DNA of 52,049 nucleotides from the NCBI GenBank assembly GCA_024195585.1, contig SWBL01000351.1, positions 1 through 52,049 of the forward strand, given 5' to 3'. Below are positions 1 to 10,841 of the stretch, piece by piece. This DNA comes from Aureobasidium sp. EXF-3400. Lineage: Eukaryota > Ascomycota > Dothideomycetes > Dothideales > Saccotheciaceae. The notes under the pieces were generated by a model, which was given only the letters and a program-made list of their open reading frames with translations, was not told the origin of the DNA and ran no database searches. Both the position numbers and the translations under genes were made by a program. Every line of letters begins with the position of its first letter. Positions within the stretch are counted from its first letter, which is position 1.

Positions 1-1572
1 GAGCAACACCGACTTCTTGGGCCGTGCCATCGATGTGGTCAAGAAGGCCATTGAGCAGGACACGGCGGGCGAGTACGAGAAGGCCTACCAACTCTACTAC
101 CAAGCCCGTACGTGACCCACCTCCGCCCACCTCACTTGAACCACACTAACTCTGGCCTAGTTGAGCTGTTCATGCTCGCCTTGAAATGTACGCTTTGTCT
201 GCCACCTCCGTCGCCGCATCCCACTAATTCAGCACAGGGGAGAAGAACGCAAAGTCCAAGGAAATGATCCGCGCAAAGGCTGCCGAATACATGGAAAGAG
301 CTGAGAAACTCAAGAACCATCTGGCCGAACAAGATACGGATCGGAAGAAACCCAGTGCTATAGGCTCCAACGGAAAGGCTTCGAATGGTGCCGCCAAGGG
401 AAAGTACGTGCTTTGCCCATTTCGGTACTTGCTCGCATGCGCTGATCACACACCAACAGGGAAGACGAGGGAGACGACCAAGACCCCGAGTCTAAGAAGC
501 TGCGAGGTGCTCTTGCCGGTGCTATTCTGACCGACAAGCCCAACATCAAGTGGGAGGATGTCGCTGGTCTAGAGCAAGCCAAGGAGGCCCTGAAAGAGGC
601 CGTCATCCTTCCCATCAAGTTCCCCCACCTGTTTACCGGAAAGCGCCAGCCCTGGAAGGGTATCCTGCTCTACGGACCCCCCGGAACTGGTAAATCTTAC
701 CTTGCCAAAGCCGTTGCCACCGAGGCCAACAGCACTTTCTTCAGTGTCAGCAGTAGTGACTTGGTCAGCAAGTGGATGGGTGAGAGTGAACGGTATGTCT
801 CCTGTTCTGCAACAAGCATTCATCCATCAAACTGACACGTCAAAGTCTCGTAAAGCAACTGTTTGGCATGGCGCGAGAAAACAAACCATCAATCATCTTC
901 ATTGACGAGATTGATGCACTTTGTGGACCTAGAGGTGAAGGCGAATCGGAAGCATCGAGACGTATCAAGACAGAACTCCTGGTGCAGATGGATGGTGTGG
1001 GACGCGATTCCAAGGGAGTTCTTATCCTCGGCGCAACCAATATCCCATGGCAACTCGACTCTGCCATCCGTAGACGTTTCCAGCGCAGAGTACACATCAG
1101 TTTGCCCGATCTTCCGGCCAGAACACGTATGTTCGAACTTGCGGTAGGATCAACACCGTGCGAGATGAAGGCAGAGGACTTCAGAACTCTGGCGCAGCTC
1201 AGCGAAGGCTACTCTGGAAGTGATATCACTATTGCTGTACAAGATGCTTTGATGCAACCTGTGCGGAAGATTCAGACTGCAACACACTACAAGAAGGTTC
1301 GTCACTGTATGTATCACCAGACATGCTCATATACTAACTCAGTCTACTAGGTTACGGTTGACGGGCAAGAGAAGCTCACGCCATGCTCACCGGGCGACCA
1401 GGGGGCAACAGAGATGACTTGGATGGATGTTGAGACCGAACAGCTCCTCGAGCCCCCACTCATGGTCAAGGACTTCGTCAAGGCAATCAAGGCTTCGAGG
1501 CCTACAGTCAGTCAAGAGGACCTCAAGCACAACGCTGAATGGACTGCAGAGTTTGGTAGCGAGGGTGCTTAG
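1..1572 (+). CDS. VPS4: Vps4 AAA ATPase, ESCRT-III disassembly (5' edge cut by window)
   Basis: Hexameric AAA ATPase that disassembles ESCRT-III on endosomes during multivesicular body formation. Exons are 1-107, 161-187, 238-403, 460-792, 846-1296 and 1351-1572. Base 1 is the G of the ATG, so only two coding bases are missing; with them the protein is 435 aa, the usual length. An N-terminal MIT domain ([20 protein letters not shown]) is followed by a charged linker, then the AAA core with Walker A GPPGTGKS, Walker [11 protein letters not shown], the [11 protein letters not shown] loop and arginine-finger region SAIRRRF. The C-terminal beta domain (TPCSPGDQG) and last helix complete the family layout. 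All five introns are 50-56 nt and restore the family sequence exactly. YKT6 follows 270 bp downstream on the same strand. Confidence 0.96.
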
Positions 1573-1842
1573 ACGTAGAGGTGCCCAGCGATGGCAACAT
1601 GATGGAGAAGGTACTCTAGATGAAGAGAGACAAATGTTATTATACCCGTTTTACATTCAGTGTCGTTTTGTCAATGTTCAAATGAGAGTATCAAGATAAT
1701 TTGTGAGATTGGACATGTGAGACTTGAGGAAATTGAGAGAGTTGTGATGACATGTTCATGACTCGCATGGGCTTGGCAGGACCTTTGATATGCAAGCACC
1801 CCTTAGACAGCGTCCAACGTAGACACTATCCCCGACGTCGTC

Positions 1843-2565
1843 ATGAAGATTCTCTATATCGGTGTATGTTGAGCGCCGTGGATACTACACGTCAAATCTA
1901 ACCTGTGCCACAGATCCTGAAGAATGAAGAAAAGCCAGCCGTCGAGCTGTGCGCCGAACGCGACCTGAGCAGCTACTCCCGCTTCACCCGCTCCAGTGTC
2001 GGCGAGTTCATGTCGCTCTTCACAAAGACCGTCGCCGAACGCACCAAGCCCGGCCAACGACAGGACGTCGAAGAGCAATCCTACACCTTCCACGCCTATG
2101 GCCGCAGCGAGGGCGTCGCCGGCATCATCATCTCCGACCAGGAATACCCCGCCCTGGTTGCCCACCAACTGCTGTCCAAGATCCTGGATGAGTTCTTGTC
2201 TCGCTACCCTCGCACTGCCTTTGCCAACTCCAACGCTGAGCTGCCGTTCCCTCAACTCAAGGAGTACATTGTCAAGTACCAGGACCCTCACGCCGCCGAC
2301 AGCATCATGAAGATCCAGAAGGAGTTGGACGAGACAAAGATTGTGCTGCACAAGACTATTGAGAGTGTTTTGGAGCGTGGAGAGAAGATTGACAATCTTG
2401 TTGCAAAGAGTGATGGCCTCAGTGCTCAGAGCAAGATGTTCTACACCCAGGTATGTTTTCTTTTTGCGTCATATAAAGACCATTTGTCACGCGCCACCGA
2501 GTTTTACTGACTTTGATACTCTCTTCTAGGCCAAGAAACAGAACTCTTGCTGCATCGTCATGTAG
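1843..2565 (+). CDS. YKT6: Ykt6 R-SNARE, prenylated v-SNARE
   Basis: Longin-domain R-SNARE acting in ER-Golgi, intra-Golgi, vacuolar and autophagosomal fusion. Exons are 1843-1863, 1914-2450 and 2530-2565, giving 197 aa. The first exon encodes only MKILYIG, the start of the longin domain; the second holds the longin fold (RSSVGEFMSLFTKTVAERT, GQRQ, YARSEG-like FHAYGRSEG) and the SNARE motif (QKELDETKIVLHKTIESVLE) with the zero-layer arginine in LERGEKIDNLV. The third exon supplies NSCCIVM: a CAAX box (CIVM) for farnesylation preceded by a second cysteine that is palmitoylated in this family. There is no transmembrane segment, as expected. Introns are 50 and 79 nt. The ATG at 1843 is supported because the joined N-terminus matches the family. 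Confidence 0.96.
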
Positions 2566-2864
2566 CATACCTAATGATACCCATGTGTTTTTCCTTTCCC
2601 TTTCCTTCTTACATCTTTGATCATGTCCGTTTCACTGTGGTCTGAATCGCTTCTTACCTCTTTAACAGGTTAAATGCAAGCACGCAAGTGCAATATGCAA
2701 AGTAGCTAATATATCCATATTGATATCGTTGCTTGCACATATAACCGCCGAAGCCGCCCAGCCACCCCAAAGAGCCGCACCCACACCTCCGCATCTGCTC
2801 TACCCCTCCTGCAACTCAAACTCAACCAGTCCACAGCCATAACCAAACCACCACCACCACAACC

Positions 2865-3411
2865 ATGACTTCTCCAGAACTGAATCATGCAATTGACCAC
2901 ACCACACTATCGCGATTACAAAACTTGTTGAAAAAAGTATGCGACACGTCGGAGGAAGCGCGTGCGATTGTTGAAGAACAGTTGCTCGCTACACCGACTA
3001 CCGTTATCGATCTTACGGATGAGCATGAGCATACACCTACTACTTATACTGGTGTGAAAAGACAACGCTATGCAATGTGTGAGCATTGTAAAGAGGAATT
3101 TGATGTTCTCGATAACGATGAGGATAGTTGTCAATATCATGATGGTGTGTTTGCTTCTAAGTACATGATAGACGAAAAGGTGCTGACAGAGTATAGGCGA
3201 ACTCGAAGTCGATTGGAATAGTAGCACTTGGGATGACTGGGACGAGAATTGCCATGGTACTATCGACACTGACCTCTTCGATGAGTACCCCGAAGGCTTC
3301 AAATGGGCGTGCTGCAGCGGAGATGGAGGTGAGGAAGGGTGTGTAAACGGCCAACATGAGGTTGACGAAACATACAAACCAGAGGCTAAGAAGAGAAGAG
3401 TTTGGGAGTAG
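2865..3411 (+). CDS. Small CHORD-like / C2H2-type zinc-binding protein
   Basis: Hypothetical protein of 164 aa; exons 2865-3144 and 3197-3411 with a 52-nt intron. The join turns an apparently truncated reading frame into one continuous domain. The N-terminus (1-60) is helical and acidic. Residues 72-92 form CxxC...CxxH (C72, C75, C89, H92), followed by a tryptophan- and aspartate-rich stretch, C112, the pair C132/C133, C142 and H147. The spacing C..C, CxYHxG, WxCC, GCxxGxH recalls the CHORD zinc module, though shorter and altered. A basic KKRR near the C-terminus could be a nuclear signal. I recognise the pattern from fungal proteins annotated only as C2H2-type; no function is known to me. 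It is tandem with YKT6 and convergent with the next gene. Confidence 0.8.
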
Positions 3412-3877
3412 GCACATCAATCACTTAATGTTTTCATAATGACCTGGATAATGTTGGAAGCCTTGAAGGCATGATGGCTGTTATTGAGTTGGAATAATCT
3501 CTATATACGTATCTCATATGAGTTTCATACAAGCAGCAACTCAGTCTCAGCTAGGAGAGCAGAGGGCAAGAAAGAACAACGGAAACAGAAAATGGCAAAG
3601 AACGAGGGGTATAAGAAGTGAAAATGACCTTCCAGTCCTCAAGACTTTGGTGTGGCCCATATGATGAAACAAATGGAAGAGAAGAAAACGAAAAAGGGCA
3701 CTGCCATTAAAATGTCGGTAGAAAATGCAGAGTAGGAAAAAACGACACAAACGAAGGATGTGAAGGTGTGAATCCATCGAATATATGGCTGGGATCGCAA
3801 TTTCCAGTCAAGCGTCCAGCACTGGAAGGAATAGAAGCAAATGATTATGCGTTCAAGTCTAGCAGTGAGGAAATCCT
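3412..3877. other. Convergent intergenic region, 3' UTRs
   Basis: Gene-free 466 bp between the stops of two convergent genes. It is AT-rich and purine-rich on the plus strand and must hold both 3' untranslated regions. I see no RNA gene, repeat or credible reading frame. Confidence 0.6.
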
Positions 3878-6158
3878 CTAGGCTTCATCAAGCACGACCA
3901 GAGTGCTCTTGCGGTTGCGCACATCTACAAGCTTTGGGCGTAGCGGCTGCTTGCTGAATACTGGCACAGGCGTAGTTGGATCCAAGGCTGCAGGAGACTT
4001 TGCCTTCGCAGGCGATGGCACAGTAAGTCCACTTGGAGGAGTTCTGCGCACGACAGAGATCTTCCTAGCAATTCCAATGGTGGGACCAATCGTCCTGCGT
4101 TTCGCGGCAGTGTCGTCGAGTGAGCTTGTGCGTGGTGGATGTGGACGATCGATGGTGGTTACTTGTCGTTCCCGCTCGAAAGCAGGAGGACTTTGGCGAC
4201 CTAGTGCTTTGGGAGGGATTGGTGGAGCGGACATGACGGGTGTGTCATTTCTCCAGTGAGTATCCTTGAACAAGGTAGTTGCTTGCATTGCCACAGCATC
4301 GTGTATGTACACTCCAGTATCATCGTGCTCGTCGTCTTCGTCACCACTGTCATCGTCGATATCGTTAACATCAAAGCTGACAAAAGATTCTGCATCCGAA
4401 GCTGGGGTTTGCGGCCGGGATGCATCGCTCCACATGAGTGAGTTGGTGGAGCATGCTGAAGAGTTGTTGGTAGTACTAGGTGCGTGGCTTTGTTGTTCGC
4501 GACCATGACGCGAGGTCGCAAGTGCTCCCGGTGGTGCAGTTTGCGAACGCAACAGACGCGGTGTGTCTGCTGTACGATGCACAGGTACCGGAGTGGCAAC
4601 TTGAGAGCCATCCCCAGTCATATGAGCAGTGACGGGGGTGCGGCAACTGAGATTTGGTGAGGTTGCGCGGCGCTGCAACGCAGGAGATTCTGGAGCGAGC
4701 TGTGAATGTTGTTAGCGGTGTTTCCTCAAAAATATGGGCCGCAAGTATCTGGACTTACTCTTCCTGATGGCTGCTCCGAAAGATCCAACTGTCTCACCAT
4801 TGTCTGTCGTCTGTCCATGATTGAGGTCTGAGGTTTGAGCAGCTTCTCGAACATGACACTGTATCGCTCCATCTCAACAGCGGGAATGTTGACGTTGAGT
4901 CTGCGTTGACCAGACTCGTCGAGCGGTGTCACAGGTAAGGAGCCGCTAGTGTGTGATGAAGCGTCAAAATATTGTGACATAGCTGATTCTGCACTAGGGC
5001 TTCGCGCAGTCGATCGCGGTGGAGGCTGCAAAGACAAAAGATCTGATGCCTTCAGCTGGGGGGTGTATTGTGCTCGCGGGCCATTCTGCACGCCTCTTGT
5101 CTTGTCTACCGAAATCGAGTTGCGATCGAGTCTCTTCCCATCCTTGATAGGGACTGCTGGCACGGAAGACTTAGAAGAGGCTTTCGGGAGTGCCGGTGGT
5201 GGCGCAACATCTGCTGGGTTGAAGTCCGGAAGTGGTGGTTTTGATTGTTTTCTCGAGAAGAACGATCTCCAAGTACCAGATTTTGATTTGCGCAGATGAG
5301 GCTCCTTACGCGGAGCAGCCGAGACCGCTTCAGTCTTAGGCGGAGCAACAACTTCGACAGGCTTCACCTCCTTTTTGGTCAAAGTAGGAAGAGGTTCGAT
5401 GGGAGTAGTCATAGATCGCTTGGGGTTTCTCGGACCTTCAGAAACTACACCAGGCGTAGAATGGTTGGCGTGAAGAGTCAGTCTAGTTGTAGTTGTGCGT
5501 GGCGACGGAGTCATGGACATTCTCCTGGAAGGCCCACTAGGGAGCTTGAAAGCAAGTGATTCTGCGAAGTTTCTCGCAGAGTTGGGCATTGGCACTTCCG
5601 GAAATGCCTCCGGGACGAGCACTTTGCTTGCAGTACGAGGCCTTGACAGATCTGAAGGTGGTGTCTGTGTTCCTTTCAATACCGAGTCTTTGTTGCCATG
5701 AGCACTCTTAACATTCCGCTGCATGTCCTTCTCGGTTTCAACGTCTTTTGCTTGCTGTGTAGTAGTCGTCTCATCATTCTTCTTGCGCATAAATGGCGTC
5801 TCTTTGCGCCTCAACGACCTTGATCTCTCCAAAAAGCCCATTTTCCGTGACACGCGACCTGCGGTAGTAGAACTCGGATTGGAAAGATAAAGACCATCAG
5901 GGTTTCCGGGATTGGACCTGCCAGGAAGTATCGCTTCACACCCGCCAAGGAAAGACCAGAAGGAGACGGAGTGAGTATTGAAGAGGAAACAGTTGACTGA
6001 AACGACAGCAGGTTGCTTTGACTGAGCGAATGCGAACGGGAGCTCTGGAAGGTTGAGGGAAGGAACGACGTCTGAAGCGTCTCACGATTGTTTCTGGAGA
6101 AGACGAGAAGAAGAAGCAGGTCCACGACAGAGCACCCACGCTTACCGCTGTTCGCCAT
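3878..6158 (-). CDS. Fungal disordered protein of unknown function, RYSVMF motif
   Basis: Predicted 644-aa protein; exons on the minus strand 6158-6146, 5858-4759 and 4699-3878. The 59-nt second intron joins ...PSGR to LAPESPALQRRA in frame. The 13-nt first exon (ATGGCGAACAGCG then GTAAGC) is an inference: it joins over a 287-nt intron to give MANSGRVSRKMGFLERSRS. Without it, translation would begin at the internal ATG at 5844-5841 region (MGFLERSRSLRRKE), as the in-frame GTG at 5853 is not a credible start. The protein is almost wholly low-complexity: Ser/Pro/Lys-rich, a basic N-terminus, an acidic patch (DDDSGDEDDEHDDTG), a PIPPK proline motif, and one conserved-looking segment, MERYSVMFEKLLKP, followed by RRQTMVRQLDL. 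I do not recognise the family; a scaffold or polarity adaptor is possible but unsupported. Confidence 0.72.
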
Positions 6159-6717
6159 CCGCACCCTACCAGACCCACGCGGTATCAAGGTGCATTGGTA
6201 CCTGCGTCAAATTTATGGCTCGCCCCATCTGTGCTTATTCGTGTCTGGCGATTTGCACGGGGCGCATATTAGTACGTCCACAGGGACGACCTGGTCTACG
6301 CCGTCATTTGAAAGGCCCTGACGATCTCCTACGAAGGCGCGTTGTCTCAAACACGTCGCAAGGTGCTGGCGAATTGCCTGTCAAAAGAGATCACGAGTGG
6401 TTTCGTGGCGTTTCAGATTCTCGGCAATGAAATTGTGATGGCTTCGACACCAAAATCACGACTGGCGGTCTGGGCACTAACTTCAGTCGATCTGACTGGG
6501 ATCATGTTGGATTCATTAGCAAGCCAAGTAGGGCTTTCGAGTTTTGTTGGTTGGCTGCATATTGTTGCAATAACGAGAATAGAAACTAAAAGTTGGTGCG
6601 CCATGAGTCGTCTGGAACAAGCAAAAAAACGGGTATCACCATGCCACTTCGTATTGGAAAAACGCCACTGTGCCGAGCCCGCCTAGATCAAACTACTGCT
6701 CGCGCCTGCATCGACTA
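6159..6717. other. Intergenic, promoter of the disordered-protein gene
   Basis: 559 bp between two tandem minus-strand genes. It should carry the ARP5 3' UTR and the promoter and 5' UTR of the downstream gene. Reading frames here are short and overlap each other; none looks coding. Confidence 0.55.
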
Positions 6718-9015
6718 TCAAAAGGCTGCATTTCCCTGGTTATGCTCCTTGATGTAGTCTGCTCCCTTCTCGTGATATTCTGCCCGTGACACGAACGCTT
6801 GTCTCGATGTCGGACTAGCGGCCCACTGAGCAGCACCTCTCCAGGCATCGAGAATGGGGTCTTTGGCTTTGCGCACGCCGAGAGAGATGTCTGCTGGCAA
6901 CACAGCCCGCAACTCGTTGCGAAGGCGCTCCTCGAAGCCTTGGAAGTGTGTGTAGCCACCCGTCAGGAATATATCCTTGAGCATTTCGTCACGCCTCGAG
7001 GAACCGGACAAGCGCTGTGTGATGATATCTTCGGCGATCTCGACAATGCCTGCCTGGTCAATGCCCGCGATACCGGGCTGGAATATGACTTCGGGCACAC
7101 GGATGCGCTCGACGTTCAGGTGTATCTGATTGAGCTCTCTCTGACTCTCGGGGTCGAAGGGGTATGGACCGCGCAGGAACGAATGTAGTACACTCTTGGT
7201 CCAGTCTTGTTGTGCTTCTTGAGTGCTTTGCTCTGTGAAAGAGGGGTCGTACTTTAGAAGCTGAGCCTCAATGTTCTTCAGATTACCACCGAGGTCTTCC
7301 TCTTCTTCGTCGTCACTTTGATCGCCAGTCGCAATTTGACGATAGATACCCCAGTCGGCATCGTCAGCGCCGAAGGTGTCATCGTCTCCGCCCCGGCGAC
7401 GCTTTTTGGGGTTGTCAGATGCCAAATTGGCAATGTTCTTCATGCGAATCTGACTCGCGAGTGACTTGCGATTTCCGAGGTCTGCCTTGAGACGGTCGCG
7501 CTCCTTGATGCGCTGAATCATGTTCTGGCGAGCAACTCTCCTCTCTTGCAGCCAGCCCTCGGTGTCGTTCTCGCGGCGCTCGTTGTCTAAACGCTCCTCT
7601 TCAGCGACTCTGGCCTTTTCGCGTTCTTTCTCTGCTTTTGCACGAGCTCGAGCATCATGGTTAGACTTCATCAAGCGTTGCTGACGCTTTTGTTTTAGTC
7701 CCTCCTCATCAAGATCGTCGTCCGGAATTTCGAGTAGAGGGTAGGTTGGCACTTCCTCCGGCTCATCGATATCGCCAACGTCCTTGTTTCTCTGTTTTCT
7801 AATTGAGCGTTCCATGTCCTTGATCTTTCGTTCCAGTTGAGATTCGTCATTGAAGTCCTCGGCTTCGAGCATAGTGCGTGCATCCTTCTTTGTGGCCAGT
7901 GCAAGCTTTTGTTGGAGATCCTTGTAGTACTCCAGCTCTTGTTCTTTCCTGATGAGCTTCTCGAGACGCATCTTGGCAGCTTGCTCTTGTAGTCTTCGAC
8001 CGCTCTCCTTACGTTTCTCGGCTGCTCTTGCAAGTTCCTCCTCTGTCTTCTGAATCACCTCCTTCTCAGTAAAGGGCAGTTGAACAAGCACATCTCGATC
8101 CTCCAGACCAGTCCAATCTAGGTAGTTGGCCATCTCGCCGTTGTAGTCTTGGGAGACGTAGCAGTGTTGACGGACCAAATCTTCAATCTGAGTATCGTTG
8201 ATCTTGCCGGGTAAGGCAGGGTACTTTGCGCGTAGGAGTTTGTTGAGGTAGTCGGCGCATTGCGAGCGGCCCCAGTCCAAGCGCGTAGCTTGTGCAAAGA
8301 GAGGTTTTGAATCGACGACGGGCAGCAGGTGAGTCGAGGTATATGAAGATGAGACAACGAGACCAGTGCGGCCACCGTTGTATGCGTAGGAGAAGAGAGA
8401 ATCGATGCCGTATGCAGCAGCGGGAACGCCGTAGAGCTCGAAGAGGATTTCAGACATGGTGCGCTTGGAATACTGCATGTTGGCCAAAGGCTCGGTCATG
8501 ACGACTGGACGGTCGACGTGACCCTTGGAGCCATCGATACCTAGTTTGATAAAGAGGTAGTCCAGAGCACCCTCCAAGACATCCCAGTTGTTGATAATGT
8601 TGCTTCCAGGTTCGTACAAGTTTTTGGCCTGGCCTCGAGCGGTGCCGTCGAAGTAGATTTCTGAACCTATGAAGTTGAGCTTGCGGTTCAGCTTGCGATC
8701 GGTGTAACGGGCCATGAGCGGCGGTAGGGACAGGCGTGGACTGCGATCGGACTGCCATCCGGCGCGGATGTTGTATGAACCTATGCGATGAGAGTATCAG
8801 TGATTGGCAGAGGTTTAGGATGCAGGAGATTTGAGGATACCATTGTCGATGACTATGGCGCTGTCGGGGGCGCTGCCGCGGTATGCGCTCTGCTCGACAG
8901 CGTGGTAGCCCTCGTAAGGAGGCTCGCTGACGTGGTAGGCCTGGGCTGGTCGGGCAGGCGGCGTGTTGCGACCGCTCTGCGTTTCTGATTTGATATCATA
9001 AATGCGATAGACCAT
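6718..9015 (-). CDS. ARP5: Actin-related protein 5, INO80 chromatin remodeller
   Basis: Nuclear actin-related protein of the INO80 complex that couples ATP hydrolysis to nucleosome sliding. Exons are 9015-8841 and 8780-6718; the 60-nt intron restores AIVIDNGSYNIRAGW, the phosphate-1 loop of the actin fold. The protein is 745 aa from the ATG at 9015. In-frame ATGs also occur at 9141 and 9186; the extra N-terminus they would add looks like translated leader, so the start is uncertain. Next come MARYTDRKLNRKLNFIGSEI, the actin subdomains, then an insertion of about 250 residues of charged coiled coil (EEELARAAEKRKESGRRLQE onward), typical of Arp5. The actin fold resumes with FQPGIAGIDQAGI and DIFLTGGYTHFQGF. 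It diverges from the acetyltransferase gene across about 280 bp. Confidence 0.94.
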
Positions 9016-9296
9016 CCTGCTCTGATGTCTGTTGCATGGTATGTACTGGGAGGTTCTCGCGTTGCTCGACGACTTGCTCGTCATGTTTCCCCACAACCCT
9101 GTCCCGGTCCCGTATCCGCCCCGGGCACCTTGTTCTACCATTGCACGTGAGAAAAGGCATTTTGAGTCAATTAATCGAGTTATCAACTACCTCCAGGACA
9201 AAAACATGAGGACTTTTATTCTTCCTTTGCGGTTGTCTTTTCTAATATCAATCTCTTCCTTCCATCTCGTAACCCTCTAACACTTTAGCAACAAGG

Positions 9297-10095
9297 ATGG
9301 CTACCTTTTACAAGTACGAAGCTGAAAACATGACAGACGACATGCTTCAAGATGCAGCCAAACTCTTCTCTGAAAACTACGGCGTGTGGAGTCCCATTGC
9401 TGAACAGAATATGGGACCTTTTGCTAAACAAGGCCGTCGCATTCGCATGAGTTCACAACGCCTCAAAGACCAGTGCATCCCATCATCCGCACGCACCACA
9501 TACGTCCAAGTCAGGATCAACGACGAGCTCGCTGGCAATGTCTTTGCCACTCGATGGACCCATGAAGGTCGTAACATATGTTGGATCACACAACTTTGCG
9601 TTGGTTCCAAGTACAGACACCAAAGGTTGGCAACAAACGTAAGCCGATGCACAATGTTTTTGAGAAGCACAACTCTCTCCATTGAGAACCATCAGCTCGA
9701 TAGCTAACCTGTTTCTATAGCTTCTCCTCAAGCTGCACGAGAACGAAAATGACCATGCAGTTGGTATCCTGAGCTCGCATCCTTTCGCAATCATGGCTAC
9801 CCTTCGTGCCTTTGGACTCGGCCTTGAGGAAGTGAACTTGTCTATAGCAAAGACATGCGCCAGCGGAATCATGAAATCTTCTCCTGTCGATTATGTCCGC
9901 ACGGCCAAACTTCACGGCTCTCTGTTCGACGACAAAGTATCTGATGGAACTGTGTCATGCGCCGATACTAACTTCTTCGTCGACCATGCGGAGCCTGATG
10001 CCGCATTAGATGTAGTCCTTAGCAGAGGTATCGAGTGGCCTTTCGGAGGACTGCCGGAAGGGCATGAGTTTTTGGTCTTCATAGAACGGTCGTAG
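9297..10095 (+). CDS. GNAT-family N-acetyltransferase
   Basis: Probable acetyl-CoA-dependent N-acetyltransferase of 238 aa; exons 9297-9638 and 9721-10095 with an 82-nt intron. The first exon has the N-terminal beta strands and [24 protein letters not shown] motif A follows in [19 protein letters not shown], where RHQRLA matches the Q/RxxGxA pyrophosphate loop loosely (the glycine is replaced), and continues across the intron into LLLKLHE. The second exon contains the [13 protein letters not shown] segment. Proteins of this type are common in ascomycetes as uncharacterised GNATs and the substrate cannot be told. The stop lies 58 bp from that of the convergent DAD4 gene, so the transcripts probably overlap. 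Confidence 0.82.
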
Positions 10096-10153
10096 GGCTG
10101 TTGTCTGCTTCTGCCATTTGAAAATGAGAAGCATGCCTCAAGTTTGGCTGCTC

Positions 10154-10580
10154 TCATGATGCCTCTCGGAGATTGTCCGTTGCTGACTTGGTCAATATAC
10201 GTTCGTTCCAGATTCACAATCAACATCAACTTACCTTCCAAGTGGAAGAGCACATTGGATTGGTAGTTCTTGAACATCTGGGCGACAAGCTCGACATCCA
10301 TATTGTTAATATTGATTTCCTGCTCAATGTTTTAGTAGAAGTTCTGGTTGGACACCAAGAACGAGCAACCCACCTGCAGGCTCTTGTTCAACATCATGAC
10401 GGCCTCGTTCAGTTTCTCCTATATCCTGTAAACAACGGTGAATCGTGTGATCGCATACATCAACGTACCACATTAGTGATGATTCTAGAGAGCAGAACAT
10501 TCTGCTGGTGTTCGTGTGGACTTTCCTACGTGATGTCAGTATGAGGAGAGACGACAGCGCTTGCGGATGAAATATACCAT
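10154..10580 (-). CDS. DAD4: DASH/Dam1 complex subunit Dad4 (five exons in 72 codons)
   Basis: Subunit of the DASH (Dam1) ring that couples kinetochores to spindle microtubules. Minus-strand exons are 10580-10578, 10525-10469, 10418-10374, 10319-10235 and 10182-10154, giving 72 aa, the length of budding-yeast Dad4. The first coding exon is the ATG alone: GTATAT follows it directly. The joined protein reads [20 protein letters not shown], then [43 protein letters not shown] and ATDNLREAS, which is the Dad4 family sequence throughout. Introns are 50-54 nt. No single open reading frame covers the gene, so ORF-based annotation would miss it. It is divergent from SLH1 (261 bp between start codons) and convergent with the GNAT gene (58 bp between stops). 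Confidence 0.95.
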
Positions 10581-10841
10581 GTTGATTGACTGGTGGATCT
10601 GTGTTTACGTTTTGCAGCTGAAGCCAACAGCCTCGGACCTGTCTTGCCCGGCGAGCGGTGTTGACGGCAGGTGCGGGCACTAGTCCCAGAATAGCAACCG
10701 CGATCGACTGCGTCATCCTTCTTCTCGATATCCACTCAAAAAGTGGCCGGTATCCCACCACGCGAACGACGACTACACGATCGTCCTCCTGGGCCAATAC
10801 TCTTCGAACCTTGAAGCTTTGTACCTTCTCACAGCTTCAAT

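Noticed and set aside
5841..5853. GTG at 5853 as start of the disordered protein
   Set aside because: GTG starts are exceptional in nuclear genes; an upstream ATG exon with good splice sites or the internal ATG explains it better.
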